A stretch of 64,000 nt of DNA from Synanceia verrucosa (Eukaryota; Chordata; Actinopteri; Perciformes; Synanceiidae). Positions 57,201 to 64,000 of this stretch are shown here, in pieces (position 1 is the stretch's first letter; each line of letters starts with the position of its first letter). The position numbers and the translations under genes were made by a program. Below the pieces are notes generated by a model. It was not told the origin of the DNA and ran no database searches. It was given only the letters and a program-made list of their open reading frames with translations. The DNA is taken from NCBI GenBank assembly GCA_029721515.1, contig CM056551.1:31233220-31297219 (forward strand), read 5' to 3'.

Positions 57201-60200
57201 TCAGAGGTCAGGGGTTAGGGGTCAGAGAAGAGAGAGTCAGGAGTCAGAGATCAGAGATCAGGGATCAGAGAAGAGAGAGTCATGGGTCAGAGAAGAGAGA
57301 GTCAGGAGTCAGAGATCAGAGATCAGAGAAGACAGAGTCATGGGTCAGAGAAGAGAGAGTTAGAGGTCAGGGGTCAGGGATCAGAGAAGAGAGAGTCAGA
57401 GGTCAGAGAAGAGAGAGTCAGAGGTCAGGGATCAGGGGACAGAGAAGAGAGGGTCAGAGGTCAGGGGTCAGGGATCAGAGAAGAGAGAGTCAGAGGTCAG
57501 AGAAGAGAGAGTCAGAGGTCAGAGGTCAGGGGTCAGAGAAGAGAGAGTCAGAGGTCAGGGGTCAGAGAAGAAAGAGCCAGAGGTCAGAGGTCAGGGGTCA
57601 GAGAAGAGAGAGTCAGGGGTCAGAGAAGAGAGAGTCAGAGGTCAGAGGTCAGGGGTCAGAGAAGAGAGGGTCAGAGGTCAGGGGTCAGGGATCAGAGAAG
57701 AGAGAGTCAGAGGTCAGAGAAGAGAGAGTCAGAGGTCAGAGGTCAGGGGTCAGAGAAGAGAGAGTCAGAGGTCAGGGGTCAGAGAAGAAAGAGCCAGAGG
57801 TCAGAGGTCAGGGGTCAGAGAAGAGAGAGTCAGGGGTCAGAGAAGAGAGAGTCAGAGGTCAGAGGTCAGGGGTCAGAGAAGAGAGAGTCAGAGGTCAGGG
57901 GTCAGAGACGTGAGAGTCAGAGGTCAGAGGTCAGGGGTCAGAGAAGAGAGAGTCAGAGGTCAGGGGTCAGGGATCAGAGAAAAAAGAGTCAGAGGTCAGA
58001 GAAGAGAGAGTCAGGAGTCAGAGATCAGGGGACAGAGAAGAGAGAGTCAGAGAACAGGGATCAGGGGACAGAGAAGAGAGGGTCAGAGGTCAGAGGTCAG
58101 GGGACAGAGAAGAGAGAGTCAGAGGTCAGGGGTCAGGGGACAGAGAAGAGAGAGTCAGAGGTCAGGGATCAGGGGACAGAGAAGAGAGGGTCAGAGGTCA
58201 GGGGTCAGGGATCAGAGAAGAGAGAGTCAGAGGTCAGAGAAGAGAGAGTCAGAGGTCAGAGGTCAGACAAGAGAGAGTCAGAGGTCAGGGGTCAGAGAAG
58301 AAAGAGCCAGAGGTCAGAGGTCAGGGGTCAGAGAAGAGAGAGTCAGGGGTCAGAGAAGAGAGAGTCAGAGGTCAGGGGTCAGAGAAGAGAGGGTCAGAGG
58401 TCAGGGGTCAGGGATCAGAGAAGAGAGAGTCAGAGGTCAGAGAAGAGAGAGTCAGAGGTCAGAGGTCAGGGGTCAGAGAAGAGAGAGTCAGAGGTCAGGG
58501 GTCAGAGAAGAAAGAGCCAGAGGTCAGAGGTCAGGGGTCAGAGAAGAGAGAGTCAGGGGTCAGAGAAGAGAGAGTCAGAGGTCAGAGGTCAGGGGTCAGA
58601 GAAGAGAGAGTCAGAGGTCAGGGGTCAGAGACGTGAGAGTCAGAGGTCAGAGGTCAGGGGTCAGAGAAGAGAGAGTCAGAGGTCAGGGGTCAGGGATCAG
58701 AGAAAAAAGAGTCAGAGGTCAGAGAAGAGAGAGTCAGGAGTCAGAGATCAGGGGACAGAGAAGAGAGAGTCAGAGAACAGGGATCAGGGGACAGAGAAGA
58801 GAGGGTCAGAGGTCAGAGGTCAGGGGACAGAGAAGAGAGAGTCAGAGGTCAGGGGTCAGGGGACAGAGAAGAGAGAGTCAGGGGTCAGAGAAGAAAGAGC
58901 CAGAGGTCAGAGGTCAGGGGTCAGAGAAGAGAGAGTCAGAGGTCAGAGGTCAGGGGTCAGAAAAGAGAGAGTCAGAGGTCAGAGAAGAGAGAGCCAGAGG
59001 TCAGGGGTCAGAAAAGAGAGAGTCAGAGGTCAGAGAAGAGAGAGCCAGAGGTCAGGGGTCAGAAAAGAGAGAGTCAGAGGTCAGGGGTCAGAGACGTGAG
59101 AGTCAGAGGTCAGAGGTCAGGGGTCAGAGAAGAGAGAGTCAGAGGTCAGGGGTCAGGGATCAGAGAAAAAAGAGTCAGAGGTCAGAGAAGAGAGAGTCAG
59201 GAGTCAGAGATCAGGGGACAGAGAAGAGAGAGTCAGAGAATAGGGATCAGGGGACAGAGAAGAGAGGGTCAGAGGTCAGAGGTCAGGGGACAGAGAAGAG
59301 AGAGTCAGAGGTCAGGGGTCAGGGGACAGAGAAGAGAGGGTCAGAGGTCAGGGGTCAGGGGACAGAGAAGAGAGAGTCAGAGAACAGGGGTCAGGGGACA
59401 GAGAAGAGAGAGTCAGAGGTCAGAGGTCAGGGGTCAGAGAAGAGAGAGTCAAGGGTCAGAGAAGAGAGAGTCAGAGGTCAGAGGTCAGAGAAGAAAGAGC
59501 CAGAGGTCAGAGGTCAGGGGTCAGAGAAGAGAGAGTCAAGGGTCAGAGAAGAGAGAGTCAGAGGTCAGAGATCAGGGGTCAGAGAAGAAAGAGCCAGAGG
59601 TCAGAGGTCAGGGGTCAGAGAAGAGAGAGTCAAGGGTCAGAGAAGAGAGAGTCAGAGGTCAGAGGTCAGGGGTCAGAGAAGAGAGAGACAGAGGTCAGAG
59701 AAGAGAGAGCCAGAGGTCAGAGGTCAGGGGTCAGAGAAGAGAGAGTCAGAGGTCAGGGGTCAGAGAAGTGAGAGTCAGAGATCAGAGGTCAGGGGTCAGA
59801 GAAGAGAGAGTCAGAGGTCAGGGGTCAGAGAAGAGAGAGTCAGAGATCAGAGGTCAGGGGTCTCAAATTAGGAGTCAGAGGTCATACCTCAGCTTTCACT
59901 GTAATTCTGTGGAGGATCTCCTGCCAGTCGGTCAGCAGCACCTCCTCCTGCTCCTCCTGTTGGACACTCTGGGAACTACAGAGCAGAGTGCCGTCACTGC
60001 CTGGACAGGTATTGACAGGTGCTTTCTCTGAGGGTGACTCACCTGTGTCTGGTCTGGCCAGTTGATTGGTTGACAGAAACTCTTTTATCTTCACTCTTTG
60101 GCAGGTGTCTCTTCTTTGGTGGTAGAGCAGGTGCAACACATGGCTCAGGTGAGGGGGCGGAGTCTAGTGTGTCTCGGTGTGATGGCTGGCAGGTGGTGTC

Positions 60201-61253
60201 CACCTCTTGCTGCCTGCTGTCACTATGGTGACTGAAGGTCAAAGGTCGCTGGTAGAACATGCCTGCTGACTGAGCGCTGTAGGACGAACAGATCTGGAGG
60301 TACTGATGGACTGAAGACAAGGAGATAGTGAAACTGTTAGCCTAACTAAGCACAAACACTGGAAGTAGGGGGAAACTGTTAGCCTAGCTTAGCACAAAAA
60401 CTGGAAGCAAGGGGAAATTGTTAGCCTAGCTTAACAAAAAGACTGAAAGCAGGGTGACCCTGTCAGCCTAGCTTAGCACAAAGACTGGAAGCAGGAGGGA
60501 ACTGTTAGCCTAGGTTAGCACAAAGACTGGAGACAGGAGGAATCTGCTAGCCTAGCTTAACACAAAGACTGAAAGCAGGGTGGACCTGTTAGCCTAGGTT
60601 AGCACAAAGACTGGAGGCAGGGGGAATCTGTTAGCCTAGCTTAACACAAAGACTGAGAGCAGGGTGACCCTGTTAGCCTAGCTTAACACAAAGACTGAAA
60701 GCAGGGGGAACTTGTTAGCCTAGCTTAACACAGAGACTGAAAGCAGGGTGAACTTGTTAGCCTAGCTTAACATAAAGACTGAAAGCAGGGTGGATCTGTT
60801 AGTCTAGCTTAGCACAAAGACTGGAGGCAGGGGGAATCTGTTAGCCTAGCTTAACACAAAGACTGACAGCAGGGGGAACCTGTTAGCCTAGCTTAGCAAA
60901 AAGACATTTGTTTTTCACTCACTGTGTCTTTTCTTTTCTGGGAGGGGAGGAGGTGTCTTACTGGGGGACAGAGGAGAGGACAGTGACTCATCAGGTCTAG
61001 TGTCATCATCACAGGGGGCGTGGCCAAATCCAAACAAAGGTGGGGCCTGACAGTTGGTAGCTCCTGTGATTCAGAACAGCAGAGAGTGAGAAAGAGAGAG
61101 GGAGAGGGAGAGAGACAGGTAGCTCAGGTGTTCGCTCACCTGCAGTGCTGCTGCTGCGTATCTTGTCCAGCAGGGCGGGGTGGTGAGGAAGAGGAGGAAG
61201 AGTCTCAGAGGAGGACAGGTCAGTGAGGAGGAAATTGTAGTCAGGATCGTCCT
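44899..61253 (-). CDS. rapgef1: Rap guanine nucleotide exchange factor 1 (C3G), 3' part, 15 exons; 5' part beyond right edge
   Basis: C3G is recruited by Crk SH3 domains and exchanges GDP for GTP on Rap1 and relatives. Exons 5' to 3': 61253-61140, 61063-60923, 60310-60043, 59996-59888, 49547-49469, 49360-49264, 48445-48359, 48159-47971, 47883-47799, 47288-47194, 47110-47032, 46769-46668, 46567-46470, 45283-45143, 45034-44899. Phases agree throughout, giving about 605 residues to the TGA. Visible landmarks are two Crk-binding type proline motifs (TPPPLPEKKRH, APALPPKKRH), the REM segment (VLYREAFLSTYRSFISP) and the CDC25 core (EQNEEKSPNLTAFTQHFNN, LNNFNSYLSILSALDSAPLR, KVNFSKRWQQFNILD, FFNDFSDHLAEEALWELSLR). 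Human C3G is near 1,080-1,095 residues, so roughly the N-terminal 470 are outside. In human, RAPGEF1 and POMT1 are near neighbours on 9q34, which supports both calls. Whether this is teleost paralog a or b cannot be told. Confidence 0.95.
45143..45283 (-). CDS. rapgef1: rapgef1 exon, CDC25 domain
   Basis: Encodes GLILQDLTFVHLGNPDTL, then KVNFSKRWQQFNILDTVRSY. It holds about five residues (TSEGA region) not in the remembered human form. Donor gtcagt. Confidence 0.95.
45329..46483. repeat. 42-bp minisatellite of duplicated splice donors, rapgef1 intron
   Basis: About 27 units of ggtagggtatatacagcggg then gtatagagggtatacaccta and ca. On the transcribed strand each reads TACCCTACCT followed by gtaggtgtat, matching the end of exon 46470-46567 and its donor. 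A G-to-A variant (ggtagagt) marks sub-blocks. The 42-bp period keeps long frames open on both strands; these are artefacts. Confidence 0.96.
46470..46567 (-). CDS. rapgef1: rapgef1 exon, CDC25 domain
   Basis: Encodes ALEEFSSLIDSSSSFRAYRA and ALAEVDPPCIPY. The exon end and donor (accct, then gtaggt) form the first copy of the 42-bp array in the next intron. Confidence 0.94.
46580..46628. repeat. (ATT)n/(AGT)n microsatellite
   Basis: Trinucleotide tract in the short intron between two CDC25 exons of rapgef1. Confidence 0.9.
46668..46769 (-). CDS. rapgef1: rapgef1 exon, CDC25 core
   Basis: Encodes HLKKLNNFNSYLSILSALDS and APLRRLDWQRNTAE, the helical core contacting Rap1 in this family. Confidence 0.96.
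46780..46808. repeat. (AC)n microsatellite
   Basis: Upstream of the acceptor of the rapgef1 exon at 46668-46769. Confidence 0.9.
47032..47110 (-). CDS. rapgef1: rapgef1 exon, CDC25 domain
   Basis: Encodes VRSIIIVQDKPQDREKLLLK and FLKVMK; phase 0 at the 3' end. Confidence 0.96.
47194..47288 (-). CDS. rapgef1: rapgef1 exon, CDC25 domain
   Basis: Encodes LSEMLLWSREQNEEKSPNLT and AFTQHFNNVSF, near identical to the family. Acceptor gtctag. Confidence 0.96.
47289..47790. repeat. GAGACAGGTGA-type array, rapgef1 intron
   Basis: Units such as gagagagacaggtgagagag and gacagaaagagacaggtgag fill the intron between exons 47194-47288 and 47799-47883. Confidence 0.93.
47799..47883 (-). CDS. rapgef1: rapgef1 exon, CDC25 domain start
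   Basis: Encodes PGTLLDFRSLDLAEQLTLLD and SDLFCKIR, the first conserved CDC25 block. Confidence 0.95.
47971..48159 (-). CDS. rapgef1: rapgef1 exon, REM to CDC25 linker
   Basis: Encodes LMDLVSSLLIGGELGLAHQL and LRPLAAKGIAA, matching family SSQPLAARGVAARPG. Donor gtaacc. Confidence 0.94.
48163..48281. repeat. (CA)n with CG interruptions
   Basis: A 119-bp tract next to the acceptor at 48159, containing cgcgcgcg and cacgcac blocks. Confidence 0.93.
48359..48445 (-). CDS. rapgef1: rapgef1 exon, REM domain
   Basis: Encodes RLFEGHEAAHLKAASNTFHL and LLKVVSEL, matching family KKRVSKNTFFVLVRVVDEL. Confidence 0.88.
48484..48972. repeat. ACTAGC hexamer array, rapgef1 intron
   Basis: Repeats of actagc, taatac and agcacg type, giving Ser/Thr-rich plus and Leu/Val-rich minus frames. 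Not coding. Confidence 0.93.
49163..49263. mobile_element. Short palindromic MITE-like repeat at a rapgef1 splice donor
   Basis: Inverted ends ccatccacacgacaa and ttgtcgtgtggacgg about 95 bases apart. The right end touches the donor of exon 49264-49360. Target duplication not clear. Confidence 0.55.
49264..49360 (-). CDS. rapgef1: rapgef1 exon, REM domain
   Basis: Encodes EQVLYREAFLSTYRSFISP and KLQHRYPLK. Phase requires the acceptor tgtgtag rather than gaacag five bases on. The only fitting donor is a weak gtgccg, at the edge of a short palindromic repeat. Confidence 0.85.
49469..49547 (-). CDS. rapgef1: rapgef1 exon, start of REM region
   Basis: Encodes EEDGPDVKAASPEVLLVYAT, matching family DDGPDVRGGSGDILLVHAT. 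Donor gtgagt. Confidence 0.93.
49560..59870. repeat. 10.3-kb tandem array in rapgef1 intron
   Basis: Short units gtcagaggtcaggggtcaga and gaagagagagtcag in nested higher-order blocks. The marker gagacgtga occurs at 51325, 51788, 55061, 56049, 56512, 57905, 58628 and 59091; three neighbouring pairs are 463 bp apart. The AGGTCAGAGGTCA 13-mer recurs throughout. Arg/Glu/Ser-rich open frames in many registers are artefacts. Confidence 0.97.
59888..59996 (-). CDS. rapgef1: rapgef1 exon before the 10-kb intron
   Basis: Encodes SQSVQQEEQEEVLLTDWQEI and LHRITVKAE, matching family EEEVDELSLIDHNEIMSRLTLK. The frame fits only the second AG of ccaggcag. The following intron is a 10.3-kb array. Confidence 0.88.
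60043..60310 (-). CDS. rapgef1: rapgef1 proline-rich exon 2
   Basis: Encodes HQYLQICSSYSAQSAGMFYQ, then APALPPKKRH, matching the family MFYQ and PPALPPK blocks. Donor gtgagt. Confidence 0.9.
60325..60905. repeat. Minisatellite of GTTAGCCTAGCTTAGCAC type, rapgef1 intron
   Basis: About 14 copies of a unit near 41 bp: cacaaagactggaagcaggg then a short spacer and ctgttagcctagctta. It fills the intron between exons 60043-60310 and 60923-61063. Confidence 0.93.
60923..61063 (-). CDS. rapgef1: rapgef1 proline-rich exon
   Basis: Ends with TPPPLPEKKRH, a Crk SH3-binding type motif. Acceptor atcacag, donor gtgagtg. Confidence 0.9.
61140..61253 (-). CDS. rapgef1: rapgef1 exon (first seen in window)
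   Basis: Encodes DDPDYNFLLTDLSSSETLP, the family YDPDYEFLQQDLS block. Acceptor tctcag, donor gtgagc. Confidence 0.9.
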
Positions 61254-61309
61254 CTGAGAGACACCACAGGTTTAGCTCATTAGACTCATGGATAATAAGA
61301 ATAGTGATC

Positions 61310-61390
61310 ATTTTTTATCATTATTACTATTATTATCATCATTATTATTACTTATTATTATTATTATTATTACTATTATTATTATTATTC
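61310..61390. repeat. (ATT)n microsatellite
   Basis: Trinucleotide tract in the rapgef1 intron, next to the degenerate LINE fragment. Confidence 0.9.
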
Positions 61391-61399
61391 AAGAATCAA

Positions 61400-62060
61400 G
61401 AGACTCACAGTGTTAAATATCATGTGAACAGAAAGGAAACATGTTCCCCTGCACAGTGAAATGAGTGAACAAATGAGAAATAAGGCAATGATGTGATAAA
61501 AATACAATATAAATACATATAAAATAAAAATATGGACTGTATAAGGAGGTAGTGCACTATCTGAGCAGAGGTAGTCCATGGCAGAAGACTCCTGTCAGCT
61601 GTTCAGGAGTCTGGTGTCTGAGGAAAGAAAGAGCTTTTCAGTGTGGAGCTCCTGAGGCTGGAGGTGGGTGGAGGTGGGTGGAGTCCTGGAGGATGCAGGC
61701 AGCTCTCCTCTCCTGTGGACTCTGTGGCTCTAGATGCTCTGCAGAGAGGCCAGTGGGTTCCTGCTGGTCTTCTCTGCAGGTGTTCAGAGCTGCTGGACCA
61801 ACAGTGATGCAGCTGGAGAAGCTGCTGAGGATCTTGGTGGACAAACCAAACGTGCCCAGCCTCCTCAGGAAGTCCAGCTGCTGCTGATCCTTCTGAAGCT
61901 GCTGTGTGCTGTTCAGTGTCCAGGTGAGCTCCTCACAGGTATTTAAAGCTGCTCCAGGATGAACAGTGCTCTCCTTCCTCATGGCCACTATCATCTCCTT
62001 CTTCTTGTCCTCACACCAGGACACCAGACTGTCCACCTCCCTCCTGTAGGACACTCTGAC
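61400..62060 (-). mobile_element. Degenerate non-LTR retrotransposon fragment
   Basis: A minus frame from 62054 reads REVDSLVSWCEDKKKEMIVA and later DFLRRLGTFGLSTKILSSF, the C-terminal reverse transcriptase region of fish L2/Rex-like LINEs. It carries deletions relative to what I expect. Family not resolved. Lies in a rapgef1 intron, sense orientation. Confidence 0.75.
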
Positions 62061-62564
62061 CTGTCACTGAGGTGTCCAAGGCTGCCTTGTATCAGTCCTT
62101 AGTTATGCTGCTATAGGTCTAGACTGCCGGGGGACTTCCTCTGACACACTGAGCTTCTCTTCTTCTTCATTTCGATGCCTCCATTAAGTCATTTTACTAA
62201 CTCATCTTCTTCCCTGGAGCCCCTGTGCTCTCAGCTCCCAGGTGTCCTAGCTGAGTAGCTGAGGCTACTTGTTGAGAAGGAGGTGGTGTCATCCAGGCTT
62301 CGTCTGTCGTGATAGTGGTGAGATGGAGAAGAGGCGATGCTGCTCAGGTTGTATCTGTTAGAGTAGTGGAGAAGAGGATGTGTTTACTCTTCCTCCCTTT
62401 AACACATGCTGCAGATTAGTTTTGTGCCTCGTAGTCCCTGTGCGTTCTCATCTCACAGGTATCCATGGATCCAGTCTACCTGGTGGAGTAGTGCTTGTGC
62501 AGACCAGTCAGGCTTCATCTTCTGGTTCTGAGTGACGTGGTGGTGATGAGGTCATCTTGCGGAG

Positions 62565-63010
62565 GCTTCTTCTGGTTGGTGTGGTGGAGAGGAGGACGTG
62601 CTGCCCAGGCTTCTTCTGGTTGGTGTGGTGGAGAGAGGAAGACGTGCTGCCCAGGCTTCTTCTGGTTGGTGTGGTGGAGAGGAGGACGTGCTGCCCAGGC
62701 TTCTTCTGGTTGGTGTGGTGGAGAGGAGGACGTGCTGCCCAGGCTTCTTCTGGTTGGTGTGGTGGAGAGGAGGACGTGCTGCCCAGGCTTCTTCTGGTTG
62801 GTGTGGTGGAGAGAGGAAGACGTGCTGCCCAGGCTTCTTCTGGTTGGTGTGGTGGAGAGGAGGACGTGCTGCCCAGGCTTCTTCTGGTTGGTGTGGTGGA
62901 GAGAGGAAGACGTGCTGCCCAGGCTTCTTCTGGTTGGTGTGGTGGAGAGGAGGACGTGCTGCCCAGGCTTCTTCTGGTTGGTGTGGTGGAGAGAGGAAGA
63001 CGTGCTGCTC
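62565..63010. repeat. 44/46-bp minisatellite, ten copies
   Basis: Unit cttcttctggttggtgtggt then ggagaggaggacgtgctgcc and cagg, alternating with a form two bases longer (gagagaggaaga). Degenerate relatives precede it from about 62290. All frames are open; not coding. Confidence 0.93.
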
Positions 63011-63127
63011 ATCCATCGCTGACAGCTTGATGATGCTCTTCATCTCCTTGGAGACTTTCATACAATTCTATATGTATTAACTGTTGTTATATGTAGTGTT
63101 AATGTGTTTTCATTGTTGTTATTCTGT

Positions 63128-63345
63128 ACACATGGCATCTATTGCACGTCTGTCCATCCTGAAGAGGGATCCCTCCTCTGTTGCTCTTCCTGAGGTTTCT
63201 TCCGTTTCTTTTTTCCTGTTAAAGGTTTTTTTTGGGGAGTTTTTTCTTAGTCGATGTGAGGGTCATTTGTAAAGGACAGAGGATGTCATATCCTGTACAG
63301 ATTGTAAAGCCCAATGGGGCAAATTTATAATTTTCTTCAGAAGAG
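63128..63345. repeat. Teleost dispersed repeat, 3' part
   Basis: Carries the motifs ctattgcacgtctgtcc, cttcctgaggtttcttcc and gtacagattgtaaagccc, which I recognise as a very common fish interspersed repeat. The minisatellite at 62565 probably lies inside the same element. Family name not certain. Confidence 0.65.
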
Positions 63346-63660
63346 TCCTGCAGCTTTAAACACAGCTTTAAACATGGCTGCAGCTTTAAACACATTCCAG
63401 TCTGAGCAAACAGTCCTGCAGGGTGCCCTTATCATCATCATCATCATTATTATTAATCATAATTATTGTAGAATAAGTTACAGTTACTTTATTGATCCCA
63501 ACCTGAGAAATTATGTTGCAGCAACAGCAAGAAATGGAATTAATATTTAAAAATATATTAAAAAATACAAGTATTACTATTTACAGTATCAAGTGTAAGA
63601 CAGAAGAACAGAATTAAAAAGTATAAAAATGCATATGTTGATAATTATCACTCATGGTTA

Positions 63661-63940
63661 TTATGGAGTTTGCATGTTCTCCTCATGTCTGTGTGGGTTC
63701 TCTCTGGTACTCCGGCTTCCTCCCACCATCCAAAAACATGCATGGGGATTAGGTTAACTGGTTAATTTAAATTGACCGTAGGTGTGAATGTGAGTGTGAG
63801 TGGTTGTCTGTCTCTATGTGTCCTGTGATGAACTGGACACTTGTCCAGGGTGTACCCTGTCTTTCACCCTAAGACAGCTGGGATAGACTCCAGCCCCCCT
63901 GACCCTATGAGAGGATAAGAGGGAGAAGATGGATGGATGT
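63661..63940. repeat. Teleost SINE-like dispersed repeat, 5' truncated
   Basis: Contains ggagtttgcatgttctcc, tactccggcttcctcccacc, a tgtccagggtgtaccctg block and the end gatggatgg, the body of an abundant fish repeat (Mermaid-like as I recall). The tRNA-like head is absent. Confidence 0.65.
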
Positions 63941-64000
63941 GCAACATTCTCATTATTTTTATTATTGACTCCAGCAGGAGACAGCAGAGAGCGTCACTGC

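Noticed and set aside
51330..59871. Arg/Glu/Ser/Gln-rich frames of 600 to 800 codons (RGQRRES type)
   Set aside because: Array translation inside a rapgef1 intron. The repeat lacks stops in several frames, and the composition follows the DNA unit.
62495..63080. Overlapping 150 to 175 codon frames on both strands
   Set aside because: Ten-copy minisatellite inside a dispersed repeat. No start context, splice sites or recognisable domain.

Overview
The window reads as teleost fish nuclear DNA. It carries intron-rich vertebrate genes with GT-AG junctions, a Tx1-clade LINE, hAT-, piggyBac- and Harbinger-type elements of the kind common in fish, CA/GT microsatellites and very large tandem arrays. 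By my rough addition the tandem arrays cover more than half of the 64 kb. Most of the long open frames are translations of these arrays and are not genes.

Three conserved genes lie head to tail on the minus strand. From right to left they are rapgef1 (C3G, a Rap1 exchange factor), pomt1 (protein O-mannosyltransferase 1) and snapc4 (SNAP190, largest subunit of the snRNA-activating complex). I assembled them exon by exon from reading frame, splice phase and remembered family sequence. pomt1 is complete: 19 coding exons, 41282 to 19453, 718 residues. The rapgef1 part holds the last 15 coding exons, 61253 to 44899, about 605 residues: proline-rich region, REM domain and CDC25/RasGEF domain to the stop. 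Its 5' part lies beyond the right edge. The snapc4 part holds the first 8 coding exons, 17151 to 7398, about 192 residues; the Myb repeats lie beyond the left edge. The genes act in unrelated pathways (Rap1 signalling, O-mannosyl glycosylation in the ER, snRNA transcription), so their proximity is synteny rather than an operon.

Layout: 1-7230 is a TC/GA microsatellite split by a near full-length Tx1-clade LINE (702-6300, minus strand, same sense as snapc4). 7398-17151 holds snapc4 exons, an hAT MITE, a second MITE, a 4.6-kb GA/GACA array and a 2.4-kb 22-bp array. 17152-18940 is the snapc4 upstream region. 18945-19450 is a 15-bp minisatellite in the pomt1 3'UTR. 19453-42180 is pomt1, with a 7.8-kb array in intron 15, a 6.1-kb 12-bp array in intron 8, a piggyBac-like MITE and a Harbinger remnant. 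42180-44898 is the pomt1 5' region and intergenic DNA. 44899-61253 is rapgef1, with a 42-bp array, a 10.3-kb array and smaller ones. 61254-64000 is rapgef1 intron with a LINE fragment and teleost dispersed repeats.

The most unusual feature is that several arrays are built from, or lie directly against, exon-intron boundaries. A 42-bp minisatellite in rapgef1 repeats an exon end and its splice donor about 27 times. A minisatellite in pomt1 repeats a splice acceptor and exon start 12 times. A snapc4 exon end and donor are duplicated on either side of an hAT MITE. The second notable feature is the Tx1-clade LINE inserted in a (TC)n tract, as expected of a microsatellite-targeting lineage.
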